A DNA stretch of 64,000 nt, from contig OX465582.1 of the NCBI GenBank assembly GCA_950022655.1, forward strand, positions 93,944,704-94,008,703, given 5' to 3'. The notes under the pieces were generated by a model. The model saw only the letters and a program-made list of their open reading frames with translations. It had not been told where the DNA came from and did not search any database. This stretch comes from Alentia gelatinosa (taxonomy: Eukaryota > Annelida > Polychaeta > Phyllodocida > Polynoidae). The position numbers and the translations under genes are program-made. This document shows positions 23,430 to 35,479 of the stretch, in pieces (the stretch's first letter is position 1; every line of letters starts with the position of its first letter).

Positions 23430-23660
23430 CTGTTAGTGGACACTCGCAGAGACCGGCGATTCAGAGGTCGCATCACCCTTCACGTGTAGGCAACAAGCAG
23501 CTCATACTTCCGACGGGTTTCAACGTCTCCAGCAAAACCCGCTACCACGGTTTCACCATCAAATAGTGGTGGCAAGTGATGCCCCATGGACCAATGCTGA
23601 CCACATACCTCAAATCCGCAATGATATCATCCAGATCGTCACCTTCAAGATGCAAATAGC
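23430..23660 (-). other. GC-rich open stretch beside the terminal exon, unassigned
   Basis: On the minus strand this block reads openly in two frames: EGDDLDDIIADLRYVVS, and a second ending GDVETRRKYELLVAYT followed by TGA. Composition is more GC-rich than the surroundings, as in nearby exon 4 of the acidic secreted protein gene. A GGTATGTGG donor-like string sits at about 23610. It could be an exon of another minus-strand gene or 3' UTR. I do not recognise the protein. Confidence 0.25.
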
Positions 23661-23802
23661 TTTTGTGTGTATTTTTTTAAATACATATATTTATATACAC
23701 ATACATGTATGTATGTATATATATATCTATATACATGTTGGTTGGATTGTTTGGTTGATTGACTCGTCTGTTTGTTTACCAAAAGGTCTCGGGCTCTTTG
23801 CT

Positions 23803-24017
23803 CTACTTCTTGTCCAGGCCGACGATGTAGTCCATAGCACAGGGATTCTCGCAGACGTCTGGGACTTGGTCAGAGTTAAATCGGTGGGATTCCAACATGA
23901 GGATGAAGAGTCCCGCTGCATCCGTGCTGCAATCGTCCTCATCGCCCTCAGCCTCACACAACCGATTCGCCTCGCGCAGATAGCCGTTGTCACAGTCCGT
24001 CACCGTCATCCCGTGTG
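23803..24017 (-). CDS. Granin-like acidic secreted protein gene, candidate terminal exon 4
   Basis: Encodes 70 residues then TAG. It has five cysteines (TDCDNGY, NRLCEAEG, DDCSTDA, DVCENPCAM) and ends IVGLDKK. A pyrimidine-containing acceptor precedes it; of two successive AG sites, the second (GGGGCAG, exon from 24017) gives the phase 1 entry required after exon 3, and the first would hit a stop. GC content is far above the flanks. The link to exons 1-3 rests on strand, order, acidic composition and phase. An 11 kb intron separates it from exon 3, and further small exons could lie between. The domain is not recognised; it may be a disulphide-bonded tail. Confidence 0.5.
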
Positions 24018-24054
24018 CTGCCCCCTGCAAGTCACAGACGGAACTTTTTATTAT

Positions 24055-25320
24055 TATATACCTTTGTCCGAATGTCTTACACTGGCCACCCGAGCTACAC
24101 TACGTTAGCTCTGGTCACGTTAAATTGACAGGGGCCTTGACATGGCGTGGTAGTGGGTATCTTATGCCATTGCAGTGGGTAAGGGAGGTTTGTTAGGGGT
24201 TGGTATCTATTTTTACTCTGTGTATCTATTTTTACTGTGTGTTCCGACCACTCTCTGGCCATGCCCCCTTGACACTGCCATGACCCACATTCTTACCCTG
24301 GAAGCCACTTTTCCATGTTCTCATCTTATTTTCATGTGTATTTTTAATAAAAATGGCCACAGAGATAAGGTTCTTTATCAATTTATTAATATGTGGAGAT
24401 TTCTTTGCCATTATTTGGGATATCAGAATCCATGTAGAACATACTTATTTGGTTCGAGAGTGAGAATCCGTGGATATGCCCAGGGTTTAACGTTACCAAC
24501 CTCTTAGTTGGAACGTAGTGTAGACAGAGGTGGTGGCCAATCTACGAATGTCTATGAAATACTGCCCGCTGTTAGGGGTGCAGTAATAATAATGTTCGTG
24601 CCCGCTGTGACAGTGACTTAATAAGTCATTAAAATGTCGTTTTTTTTCATCGATTTAAGGGATGTTATGATAAGCAAACGTCCTGACGGTAGACGAAAGG
24701 ATTCTCGTTCTCGGTCAGTCATCGATTATTGCATGGAAGAGCAATTATATATGAATTGAATGAAATAAAAGCATAAAAAAATATATAATTTCATACTGCC
24801 TCCCATCTATGGCGTCAGGCAGTATGATAACGACGACTGACCTAGAACAGGAACCGTTTCATCCACAGTAAGGATGTTTCCTAATATTACCCACCTAATA
24901 CGGAGTCGCCATAGAAAATGTATAGAGTACTTGTACTTCAAAATAAGTTTCTTGAATATTCACGCAATGTTAATTATTTAGGATCAATCATTATAATCTT
25001 ATTTATCATCAGAAATGACTGTCATAACACACTTTGCATGCTAAAATCACAGATTAATGGTGAACTGTATTATTGGTGGAAGTCTATACCGAATTACTGC
25101 CACGCTTGACAGTTCTGTGGTGTCTGGCACTAAATGTCTTTTTAATTGTAATAGACTCGTTATTAATCTTGTAGGTGGGTAATAAATACAATAAAGACTG
25201 ATTTTGTAGTCCTCGTAGTTGACTACGTAATATTCTCGCTAATCGCTCGAATATTATTACGCATCAACTACTCGGACATTACGGCCACTCGTACACAAAA
25301 CCAGTCATTATTGTGAATGT
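24055..25320. other. Intron or flank with degraded inverted repeats
   Basis: 24500-24620 is a relative of 61985-62100 (shared TATGAAATA.T.CCCGCTG and AATAATGTTCG). A hairpin CATACTGCC...GGCAGTATG lies at 24793-24829. 25190-25320 is a foldback related to 52140-52340 (shared AATAAATACAATA.AGACTG). No coding region recognised. Confidence 0.4.
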
Positions 25321-25329
25321 TAATGGCAA

Positions 25330-25480
25330 ACTTAAAGCCATATCAGACAATTTGGAGTGAACATTAAAACTCATGTCATTATCCTGAATTTTGAATATGA
25401 TGGTCTCTAAGTGTTGTAATATATATATATATATATCTGACTTAAAAAGTCGGGGGTCACCGTCCTAGTTTTCGATTTGG
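25330..25480. mobile_element. TTAA-flanked element, fragment
   Basis: Left part of the family seen complete at 50571-51009: CTTAAAGCCATATCAGACAA, CATGTCATTATCCTGAA and GGGGGTCACCGTCCTAG, broken off at about 25475. Confidence 0.55.
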
Positions 25481-25615
25481 TCAAAGTCATCGTTTTCCAC
25501 AAGTTCGATGTGGAGTGATATGAACGAGGAGAAGCTGAGTGAATATCACGTAGCATTCAAATGAGTTGGAGAACAACAACTTTAACCAAAACGAGTTGCT
25601 TTCTGTATTCATCTC
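25481..25615. mobile_element. Family B palindrome (cassette displaced)
   Basis: Foldback arms around ATATGAACGAGGAGAAGCTGA, with flanking TTTGGTCAAAGTC and AACTTTAACCAAAAC. Related to the palindrome at 52515-52655. It is followed by ATCTCACCCCC, the cassette start. Confidence 0.5.
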
Positions 25616-25624
25616 ACCCCCTGT

Positions 25625-26032
25625 ACTATCGTAAAACCGGATGAGTTTTAATCTGGGCCTCCGTATGCGACGACTGGAGTTTGGCGTAGTGATATCACGA
25701 GGCGGGGCAGAGTGATATCCGGAGCCAAAACTCCAGGAGTCGCATACGCGAGCCCAGATTAAAACGAATAAGGTTTTGATTTATCCTACCCGCTGTGAAC
25801 GATATTTATATGTGAAAATAGTAACAAAAAGCATGATAAAAACTTTCTGAAGTCCTCCATATAGCTCTCCTTGCTGCTCTAAAGGCGCTTGGAACTACTT
25901 TCAGCTGCTGATCTCTGATTGGTCCATTTTTTGTACGCTCCTAGGAGCGATTTTTTATCCGTATGCGACATACGGGCGCATACGAAAAGTCAATGTTAAG
26001 CCTATGGGATTTTATATTAGGGGTAGGATAAA
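25625..26032 (+). mobile_element. Palindrome-plus-cassette element, family A copy 2
   Basis: The palindrome 25625-25779 (TTTTAATCTGGGC, ACGACTGGAGTTTGGC and their inverses around ATATCACGAGGCGGGGC) abuts cassette 25780-26032, bounded by TTTATCCTACC and GGTAGGATAAA. The cassette contains TCGCTCCTAGGAGCG-like and ATCCGTATGCGACATACGG-like palindromes. Complete counterpart of 11464-11915. Confidence 0.7.
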
Positions 26033-26179
26033 CACTAAAACAATGTACGACACACAGGATATTGACCATGGAGAATGGACTGTAATACTCGTAGGGGCAT
26101 GGAGAGCTAGTTCCCAATGTTAAGCCTATGGGACAAAAATACCAGGGGTGAGATAAATAAGGAGACATACTATCATGAA

Positions 26180-26451
26180 GCATCACAAAATTCATATGAT
26201 TGTTTATATGGCATGAGTTGTCTTCGCAGCATGATATCACGAAGTGGAGCTGAGTGATATCTGTAGCAGAAGACAATTAATGGCATATAAACAATTATAT
26301 GAAATTGAGTGATGTTTAGATTTTATCCTACACTGTCACATATTTTTAACTTCATATGTCACCAGTGGCATATAAATATTTTATGCCACAACCATGGCAT
26401 ACAGTGACACCATGTTAAGTCAATGGAGATTTATATGAGGGGTAGGATAAA
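26180..26451 (+). mobile_element. Palindrome-plus-cassette element, family A copy 3 (variant)
   Basis: The palindrome 26180-26315 (arms CATCACAAAATTCATATGAT... around ATATCACGAAGTGGAGCTGA) abuts cassette 26322-26451, with ends TTTATCCTAC and GGTAGGATAA. The reverse counterpart is 55337-55600. Confidence 0.65.
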
Positions 26452-26507
26452 GACAGAGAGATAGAGAGTGAGATGCAATGCATTCTACTTATATAGAACG
26501 TCCTGAT

Positions 26508-26828
26508 CATGCTGTACAATTCACAGAACGAGATGGTAATAATTTACAGTTTGTACGGACTGAGGCGTTTACGCCGAGTTCCGTACAAACTGTAAATTAC
26601 CATCCAGTTCTGTGAATTGCACAACATGGTTGGACATTATATATTTACTATATACCCGGAATTTAAAAAAACAACATTGATTTCATTTAGCTTAATAACC
26701 AATATCTTAATAAACGTGTATGGCAGTGTGGTCCGTATTCTAGTGGACCAGTGGTCCGTACAGTATTTCTACATTATATGGCAAAAAGGTGAGTAATTAC
26801 AGTATATACGGCATGGGTATATAGTAAA
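26508..26828 (+). mobile_element. Palindrome-plus-cassette element, family C copy 2
   Basis: The palindrome 26508-26633 (CTGTACAATTCACAGAAC arms) is followed by the cassette 26644-26828 between TTTACTATATACCC and GGGTATATAGTAAA. The cassette contains AATAAACGTGTATGGCA and GGTCCGTATT segments shared by all copies. Confidence 0.7.
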
Positions 26829-27124
26829 GTGCATTATGATATTCTATGAATGAGTGTAAACATGACGTACACATGTGTAACAGAGCTGATGACGGTTACA
26901 CAGGTCCATAGCTTCATCATCCAGCTTCAGGCCTAGATTACCAACGGCGTACCGACACCCGTCAACAAGATCCACTGCCGGGCATATACCTAGAGAACAG
27001 AAACACAGAGTATGACAAATCAATAGGACAATGCATAGTATGTATGTGATATGTACTGATCAAAGTTACACGTACCGACACGTTTGACCTCTGAGATGAA
27101 ACGTATTTATATAAAACGTCCTGA

Positions 27125-27443
27125 CCATGCTGTACAAGTCACAGAACGAGATGGTAATTTACGGTTTGTACAGAACGAGGCATTTATGCGGAGTCCTGTA
27201 CAAACCGTAAATTATCATCGAGTTCTGTGACTTGTACAAGCATGGTTGGACGTTATATATTTACTATATACCCCCAAAAAAATTTAAATCTTTAATTTGA
27301 TTTTTAACAACCGATATGTTAATAAACGTGTTTGGCAAGGTGGTCCGTATTTTAGTGTACGGACCAGTAGTTCGTACAGTATTTTTACGTTATATGTCAA
27401 AACGGTACATATTTACAGTAAATACGGCATGGGTATATAGTAA
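27125..27443 (+). mobile_element. Palindrome-plus-cassette element, family C copy 3
   Basis: The palindrome 27125-27247 (GTACAAGTCACAGAAC arms) and the cassette 27260-27443 with TTTACTATATACCC and GGGTATATAGTAA ends. Confidence 0.7.
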
Positions 27444-27654
27444 TATACGGAAGCTGGCTTACTGTCTTCGTATGTCACAAATATGCAGTGAAATTATTGA
27501 TCACATACATCCCGGTGCCGTAGGCAACGGGATGTATGTGATTAGTAATATTTTTTTTATCATTTCTCATTTATATATGTTCCCACCTATCAGAAACCAG
27601 AATCATTTCAAGATAGCAATAGAACATCAGTGTCATCTAGCCACGAAGTCAGAA

Positions 27655-27760
27655 TATTGCAGTTTCCCATAGACACCAATAGTTAAACACTAACCTTTTT
27701 AGAGTGCCTTCCCATAGAAGTTAGCATGGTGACATGCCTTTTTGTACTTTCTATTTACAT
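27655..27760 (-). repeat. Inverted relative of the 9553-9830 repeat
   Basis: Shares TTCCCATAGA(C/A), CTTCCCATAGAAGTTAGCATGG and GTGACATGCC in reverse orientation. Confidence 0.45.
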
Positions 27761-27892
27761 ATACATGTATGAGACCGACATTATCCAGAGTTATTTTCAA
27801 AAAATCAATAGAGTCTAGAAAGTCTAGTGCAGGTGGAAGATGTAAACAGTAGTGAAGTGGTGCTAGATTGCAGCATTTCGGGGAGAGTAATC

Positions 27893-27905
27893 ATGGCTTT
27901 TAATT
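27893..27905 (+). other. Possible micro first coding exon (ATG then GTAAGT)
   Basis: AATCATGGCTTTTAATT is followed directly by GTAAGTATG: a Kozak-like start and a near-perfect donor within 19 bases. No second exon was found, so chance is quite possible. About 260 bp downstream, AAGATGGCGG (28165-28174) is a YY1-type start-region motif opening a short frame (MAETQRSAPDGG...). Confidence 0.15.
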
Positions 27906-28819
27906 GTAAGTATGCTGTTTACGTATACATACACCTGACTATTTCATATCAGGAAGATAAGATTATTGTGAACTAGTTCCAAAATCAATAATCGTGGGCA
28001 ATACTCGCCACCCTCTGGGATCATCATAAGCACTGACGTTGAAGACTACAAAGTGCACTTTCTGTTTACGACGTTCCCTTGGGTCGCGTTTCAAGGCATA
28101 TACTTTGGCATCGCCAGATGCTAAGATGACGTATGAGACAGAGGTTCAGAAGTCACACGCAGACAAGATGGCGGAAACTCAGAGGTCGGCACCAGATGGC
28201 GGAGACAGAACGGCGGAAGCAAGCTGACAGCCAACAGATCGGATAAAAAGACGACCAAGTGCAACTAGGCGCCATCACGCAAAAGGTAGTTCTATATGAT
28301 ATATGAATCATCGACAAGTATCATTGTACTGACATGACTCAGATTATTCTCTTTTTTCTTAATATATAAGATTATGTTTTTGTATCATCTAAGCACTTAG
28401 ATAGGAATCTTTGGTTCAGAGTAAAAGGTAACGTGGATTTGAATGGCATCTTTACCATGGGTCTTATGAAGTAATGACTTGACATTTAGAGTGGGGCATT
28501 TTCGAACTTAAAATCTCCCGTGTAGAATACAGAGGTTTCGCAGAAATATTTTCTATTCAGACCGTTGAAGATGCTACAGAAACTGATGGTGGTATTATTG
28601 TTCCTCGAAGTTGCTCGAGCGAGTGAAGTTTGCGGCTGCCACATTGCCAAGTAAGACCATAGGTCGTCAACATTTCATAGACTGCATTAATGTGATGTCG
28701 CTCACCTTCTGGTCGCTGATTGGCCCAATAGTGACCCAATGCTAAGCCTATGACGTTTTTTATTAGGGGTCGGATAACAGGGACATTGAGGAGAGATAGG
28801 GACAGACGTTAGCACTTTT

Positions 28820-29099
28820 AAGCCCGTTGTCCACCTACTATGATATGGCTCCGATATGGTCTACGATGCACCTCCCGATACAAAATCAAAATCGTGTTGG
28901 AAGGTCACCTAATATCGGGGCAGTTGACCACGTTTCTACGATTATATGCACCGAAAAAAAAACCTTCTGCTGCATAGTGGATTGGCATGTCTAGACATAT
29001 GTCTACGATTTTGCACCTTCCCGATATGTCTCTGATATTTACTTTATGTATCGGTGCCATATCTAAATTTCTATCATAGTAGGTGGACGCCAGGCCTTA
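28820..29099. mobile_element. MITE with GTCCACCTACTA(C/T)GATA inverted ends, copy 1
   Basis: Inverted ends AAGCCCGTTGTCCACCTACTATGATA and its diverged inverse to 29099. The interior is symmetric (CCGATATGGTCTACGATGCA / TACGATTTTGCACC). Relatives lie at 40828-41103 and 54433-54711, with a half copy at 35855-36000. Confidence 0.7.
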
Positions 29100-29831
29100 G
29101 AGTTGCTCTGTGATTGAAGTAATGGCTCTGGATTATGTGCCACTGATTTGCACACACAGTGTCCTGATGTCACTGGTGGTAATGCGTACATACAGCAGGT
29201 ACTGGTGCCACCAGGATCAATGCCTACGTAACCTATGTGAACTCGCTGCCGCCGGTATTGAGATAGGCGATCTACTGTTGACATGCGGGCTTATTTCTGT
29301 TGTTACTCCAATCCAGTGTGGTGTGTGCCAACCCCTCTGCATCTGCTCCTAACAACCCGGCCATTTCATCCACCACCCATAATAAAAGCTCTGGCTAGCA
29401 TCTGCATTTACACAATCAGAGTCCAAGTTAGAACACCGTCCTCCAGGCATACATCTAGCTTCCACATTGGTAAACCTGTCCGACTGGTGTCTCCATTATC
29501 CTTGATTATAAAGTAGTCTAGGTAAGGGAATATATCATATGGAGATATTTTTAAAACTTTTATTTAACCTGGGTTATGCTCAATCTGTCGATTAGTTCCC
29601 ATGCTTGCCCAGCTGTAGTATTTACATCGTAGATTCCCCGTTCGATTTTCTTGTTTCAGAGGCATTTCAGCAGAACTAAATAAATATATGTACACATCAC
29701 AAAAAAAACCACAAAATTTAAGCAAAAGAAAAAGTTAAAGTTAGAGTCTCGAGAAGAGAGACATCTCTACTGCCAAAGTCTTGCCAGTATAAAGGTCCAT
29801 AGTAATAGGCATGTCTTACAGTCTATGAACT

Positions 29832-30101
29832 TCATCCAAGTAGTTTTAAGGAGCGGGATAAGACAGATATTATTTTTATGGTTTTATGCGACATTTGAGT
29901 CTTTTTGAAAGTATCCAGGTCTTCTAAGGTTCTCACATTTGGTGGCAATTTGTTCCAAGCAGCTGCTCCAAAGTACATTATAGAGCGTTTATTTGTTTCA
30001 GTACGGGGTAATACAAGTTTAAACAGAGGAGCTGTGCTTGCCCTTGTTGTTCGTACTTGATCCCGGAGTAGGGCTGCTTCCCTTGACTTTGTATACATCA
30101 A
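29832..30101 (-). pseudogene. Non-LTR RT C-terminal fragment
   Basis: Reads RTTRASTAPLFKLVLPRTET, then FGAAAWNKLPPNVR. This is the NTR...RT..G...S..Y.G...WN.LP layout found at the C-terminus of CR1/Jockey-like RTs. It is a 5'-truncated insertion in intron 3 of the acidic protein gene, in the same orientation. Confidence 0.6.
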
Positions 30102-30472
30102 TTAAGTACATGAGTTTGTCGACGGTCGTCTAGATAAGGCAACTGCGTAGAGCGATGAAGTGTGGTTATATGAGTACGTGGGTAATGTGCATGAATGAAA
30201 TCTGTTCTGAGTTGTTCTGGTTGAAAACATTCACCAAGTTCGAAGAACGAGGTGAATATTTCCAACCAAAAACAACAGGAATCAGATGTATTTCAGACAC
30301 ACTCACTTTTTCTTATTATTATCATATATCTGGGAATAATTAAAAACGCCGTTTTAAAACAGGTCAAGTGGTACAGGGCGATAGTTTGTGCACAGTGTGC
30401 AGAATTAAATCCACGCAGCTGGCAAGTATGTGTGAGATATTCACGCACAGGTACACAATACATGTGACTCTG

Positions 30473-31173
30473 CGTTTACATTAGACGACTAAATATGTGG
30501 CGACTGTAGATCGTCAAGCCGGTGGTGGCAATGTCCACCGCAAAAGTCGTCGACCTCAGAATACGCCTGAGCGTTTACACTGGCGACTTTAAAAGCCTGC
30601 CCCCACCTACCACGATTCAGATTGGTCCCGATTGGCCTTACGACGGCCTTCCCGACACCATTCCGATTGTAGCGTGAGGTCTGGCAAAATCGTGGTAGGT
30701 GGAACAGGTTTCTGCGATTCCGTCCACGATAGCTCACGATAGGCCACGACGAAAACGCCAATCGTAGAGGTCCCGATAATTTCCAACATGTTGGAAATTT
30801 CGTAGCCTGTCGTAGGGTATCATAGCAGCCGCTGGTTTCGTCGTGGAGCTATCGTGACCATAGTTTATGTTATTGGTCCTCTCAAGGCGTTGTCACGCTC
30901 TACGATTTCAAACTGTTGGACCTATCGGGGACCCCTCTTAGTTTTCACAGAATCGCCGCCCATGTAGACGACTAATTCAAGGCCACTTGAAATAGTCATA
31001 GCATGACCAATAGTCGTGAGGTGGTGCCGAATTGCTTAATCAGATGTAATCAGACGATCTACAGTCGCCACGAGCTTGGCGTTTACATTAGACGATTTCT
31101 ATCATTTTACTGATGAAAGTCAGGCAGTACAAAATGCCAGAATCGCCAGCCAGAATCGTCTAGTGTAAACGCC
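30473..31173. mobile_element. Element with GCGTTTACATTAGACGA ends, nested
   Basis: GCGTTTACATTAGACGACTA at the left and AATCGTCTAGTGTAAACGC at the right are inverted. A further copy of the left end at 31078 suggests nesting. Inside, 30598-30830 has CCACCTACCACGATT/AATCGTGGTAGGTGG inverted ends and a perfect 22-base palindrome at 30778-30799 centred on CCAACATGTTGG. Confidence 0.55.
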
Positions 31174-32240
31174 GGGTCAGAGAGATATATATTTATTACT
31201 GTTGCATGAATGTCAAATCAGGCATATGTTGCCATAGTCTCTGGGACTACTGTCTTGACTGGAGAACACCTCGTATGTTGCAGGCTTTCCTTGTTGACAA
31301 CATTGCTCATTCAAAGGGGCAGTCTCATCAACTGTGGATTCACAATGTGGATTCACACTATACTGAGTATTATAGCTGAGGAGGAAACAACTGGATAGTC
31401 TGTGAAGCTAATTTAACATTTAGCTTAGACCGCTCTGTATTAAGGAGGTTTTCTGACAACATTTGCTTATACTCTAGTACATTCTAGGGTGGAGGGAAAG
31501 GGGAAGGGATAGCAAAGGGGGAAGAAAAAGGAAGGAAAAGTGCAAAAAGAAGAGCTACCGCAAAATATCTGATCTCAAAGTAAATCATTGATTGGATTAT
31601 ATGAACTGGCTGGCTTGCAAGATGATTAAATGATTTAGGGACAATGTGGGAACTTAGAATTTTAGAATCGATTTAATAGGCTGATCAGGTTTAGGACTCT
31701 ACTCACTCGCTAATGAATGTGTATAATTTACAGTACAAGAAACTTTCAGGGATATTCTTTACTAAATACATAAAATGCTGATTCGTCTTTATTTTTTCAG
31801 AAATTATGCAACGATGGAAAGTACACATGTTGCCTAAGGGATACACCATTATGCTACGTTGGAGTGTTCACATGTCTAAAATAAAAAGTTTAAGATTTAA
31901 GATTCATGCCATCAGTTAATTGAAACTGTTTTCCACCTTGTGATCAATAAAGAGAGCGTAGCTCATATATATAAAAAAAAACATTTACAGTTTTCCCCAT
32001 CTCATAATATATTTGTGATTTGTGATCTGTTCCTCAGGTCCTCATATGTGATGCCCGAAAGTAGTATCTTGATCCAGGATATATCACATGAACAGGTTGG
32101 AGCAGAGATTAGTAAGTTTAACAACGCAAAAGATCTGCGTGGAGAGTGGGTCAATTGTTGAATTATCTATTTGGAAACGATAGACCTTCTCCATTAAATG
32201 TTCACGGTAAGAGCCATTATCGGGTCATCTCTAATAGTAG
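31174..32240. other. Intronic sequence, nothing recognised
   Basis: Contains a purine-rich stretch (31490-31560) and short unsupported frames only. Confidence 0.4.
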
Positions 32241-32241
32241 T

Positions 32242-32592
32242 TATAGACAATAATCGATGGTTTTGTGGACAGGCGGCCGTAAACCATGAGTGGTTTACAG
32301 AGCTACCTGTCCACAAAATCATCGTTTGTTGCATTTATCATCCATCTTTTCGAATAAATTAAACCCAGTTATTGCCATATTAAAGGGTATAACAATAGGG
32401 ACTATTTCTTTGCTCTATAGCAAAAGGGACTATTTCTCCCATATGCCATGGTTTTGAGGCCGTATACCACAGGTTTGAATCCGTATACCACAGTTATGGT
32501 ATGTGACAGGTTTTATATAATGGGTCGTGGTTTACTGAGTCCACATACATTTTCAATGGGGGCTTGGTATACGATGGATGATAAATCCTACT
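32242..32592 (+). mobile_element. Palindrome-plus-cassette element, family D
   Basis: The palindrome 32247-32325 (CGATGGTTTTGTGGACAGGC arms) abuts a cassette with ends ATTTATCATCCAT (about 32332) and ATGGATGATAAAT (about 32575-32587). A second copy of the palindrome lies at 58425-58590, and its arm is amplified at 38862-40135. Confidence 0.65.
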
Positions 32593-32879
32593 TAACTATA
32601 CCTAGTTATCTCTGCCTGCATGTACAAGCGTGTCATATAACACACCCGACGTGGTGGATTGCTTGGAACTGGTCTATTACTTCCTCATATTTCACAAAGA
32701 CAAGCTTTGGGTTGTGATATCTGCCATCGATGTAAAGTGTCAAATAGATTCTCTTTATCTCACATCCTGTTTTCAGAGAACCCACACAGATTTGACAGTT
32801 ATCATATTGACAGGTGTGGCCCGTTCATGAGTATCAAATATTTCCTGACAGTGGGATTCACATGGTGGGATTTTTTCCT

Positions 32880-33100
32880 TGCAATTGTCGGTGACAATCA
32901 CCCCTAAAGTGGGATTCACACGATGGGATTCACGTACCTCACACGGAGTTTGTCTGAAACAAATCCTGTTGAGATTCGGTACTGGAACACAATCTCCTCT
33001 TGTGAATTACAGGGTTCCATTTTGATGATACAACTTTTTTCCTTTGCGATTGTCGGTGACAATCATCCCTAACAAGGAATAAAATCTCACGGGATTTTGA
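32880..33100. repeat. Dispersed repeat, GTGGGATTCACACGATGGGA family, copy 1
   Basis: Shares GTTTGTCTGA(A/G)ACAAATCCTG, GAGATTC and GTCGG(T)GAC...TCCCTAA with 61140-61385 in the same order. No coding potential. Confidence 0.55.
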
Positions 33101-33399
33101 TTTTAAACAGGTTTATAATTTGGAGGGGCATTTTGGTGAGACAAATGTAGTTCACATTTTCTCCCCCCAATTTGTGAGTCTTAATGGTCCCAAATAATAC
33201 CTATTCACATGGGGAAGTACCCTGAGTCGGCGACTGTTTAGGGGTGTAGGGGTGAGACTATGTACCTGTTAAGTCTTCCCATGTGAATTGAATCCACCAT
33301 GTTACCCTGAGACTGTAGAACACCCCAATCTGTGAAACTTTGTACCCAGCTGGAAATAGTAGCCGACTGGTGCAAAGGTGTGAAGTACACCAGTCTCAG

Positions 33400-34150
33400 G
33401 TCCATTTGTCCCATAGTGTGAATCCCACTTTAGCCCTCTCTCCACTGTGCGATTCTAGGTACATATGTACGCCCAATCTGAGACTGGGCATGCCTTCAGG
33501 ATCGCAACGTGGCAAAACGCACAATGGAAACTGCAAGTTTCCCGCTAGTCTGAGACCAGGCGTACCATGTACGCCCCGTCTCAGACTGGAGGTACCGCAT
33601 CTATCCCGGATCGTAAGCATTCTTAAATATTAAACTTTATTGATATTTGGTATGCCCAGTCTGAGACTGTACCTATGTACCTAGAATCGCAAGTGCTCCA
33701 GTCGCAAGCGGGATAAGGCCTGTTTCCATTGGCCGATTTCCCATCACCGATCTACAGTCAGGAACGACCGTCGGACATTTGGCACTGCTGACCCAAAATC
33801 AGCCAATGGAAACGACCCAGCTCTTGCAATGACCCACGACTTTTTCTGCATAGATTATGCAATGTGGCACCACCCAGCATTGAGTGAAAGGTTGGTCGCT
33901 GAGTGAAATCTACTACCCTTCTATGTAGGCGCATAGTGAGTGGCACCACCTACAGACTTTCTGGGTAATTTGGAAAATCTCTGCCGTTTTCGTCGATCAA
34001 TGGAAATAGGCCAATAGTCTACACACAGAATCGATGTTACCTTGCGATCCAGCGCTGTATAGGAACTTGGGGGGGGGGGGGCTTGCGATTCTATACCTCC
34101 AGACTGAGACTGGAGGTACAGGATCGCAAGCCAACCAACCCCACCCCGAG
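33400..34150. repeat. Inverted-repeat cluster
   Basis: Segments of GATTCTAGGTACATATGTACG and AGTCTGAGACTGG occur in both orientations (33407-33735). 33716-34020 carries the GGCCTGTTTCCATTGGCCGA ends shared with 42732-42918 and 46999-47206. 34060-34150 is a hairpin of TACCTCCAGACTGAGACTGG. Confidence 0.5.
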
Positions 34151-35009
34151 CCCACCTAGTCGCGCAGTGGAAAAAGGCCTTTAGAAAGCAGTCATTTCAA
34201 TCATCGAAAACAATTCATCTTCCCATTACTGAGAGGTCAATGGTCTTCAATCACGCAATTCAAAAGTCTTCTCCTAAATTCACTATTCATAGCAAACATT
34301 TTGCACTTAGAAGAGAATTTGTTTATACAGCTCTTGGTATCATTTCGTAATTCAGTTGACATTGGAAGGGTAGTAAATGCATAATGTACGTATGTAGAAT
34401 TTCTGAAATTTTTTATCCCCCCCACCCCCAATTCTAATCGTGTACGCAATAGAACAAAGAAGAAGCATACGGACGATTTCCTAAATATTTTACCCCCCTC
34501 CTCAGTGCGTACGCACTGTTTGGATGACCCCAAGAATCAATTTCGAGGATATAGCTTACATCCAGGTGTAGTCGCCTAGGTGTCGTACGGATATGAATAC
34601 GACATGGGTAGGAGCGGGATGTATGTGTAGGATATGCTAACACAGGTGTATAATAATATATGCGCATTGTAAATAATATATGGCTGTTTAAGGGTTAAGC
34701 ATCTTTGTCTAGAGAGTGAGAATTATGTTATATATTTCTCATTTATTATATCGATTATCATCTAATAATAAAAGCTTTGTTTATAAAAAAAAAATCAACG
34801 ATGCAGCGCTGAATGAATATGACTCTCCAGATTTAGAGGAGCAAATTGCCAGTCATGGCAAATATTTCTTCAATGAACCAAACAGAAACAAATCCTCAAA
34901 CTCAATGACATTGCGGCAAATTGTGTTATTCTGCCCTACCTTTTCAGTGTTTATAGAGAACTTTCAAAACTATCTGATAATTAGAACGAAGTAGGTTAAT
35001 GAGTCCTAC
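34151..35009. other. Intronic, no recognised feature
   Basis: Only short unsupported frames. Confidence 0.4.
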
Positions 35010-35189
35010 CTTCCTCTTCTTCCTCCAGGGCCTCTTCTCGTTGCAGCTCATTTAGTTTCCGCGCCTGGATGTACCCCTCCAGGGTTCTCTCAATCTCCGC
35101 CTCCATGTCCTCTATCTCTCCAGGTGAAGGTTCTTCCTCCTCGGCTGCCTCCTCCTCCTCCTTCTCCACCTCCTCCTCTTCTAAGGGAT
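35010..35189 (-). CDS. Granin-like acidic secreted protein gene, exon 3
   Basis: 180 bp, exactly 60 codons, entered after a TATTCAG acceptor and left at a G|GTAGGA donor, both phase 1. It encodes a Glu block (PLEEEEVEKEEEEAAEEEE), then a helical stretch (GEIEDMEAEIERTLEGYIQA, RKLNELQREEALEEEEE) of coiled-coil character. GC content and acidic composition match exon 1 and contrast with the AT-rich surroundings. Confidence 0.75.
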
Positions 35190-35479
35190 CTGAATATTAA
35201 CATGCATAATTACTAAGATTGATAAGATTGATAAGAACTGAAGATAATTGCACAAAGTCTGGCATATTGGTATTGATATTATAAAGAAGTGAACGTTTAG
35301 AAAAGAGATTGCTTGTTTACCCTGAGACAAGGTTACTCAATAGATTGAAAAATATGTTTGGATCAAGAAACCCTATGTGTACCTGACAATTACCTATACT
35401 TAGACTTTGAGAAACCAGAAGCAAAAACAAATATAGATGTGAGAACATAATCCGGAATATACATCCTATCTGAAAATTG

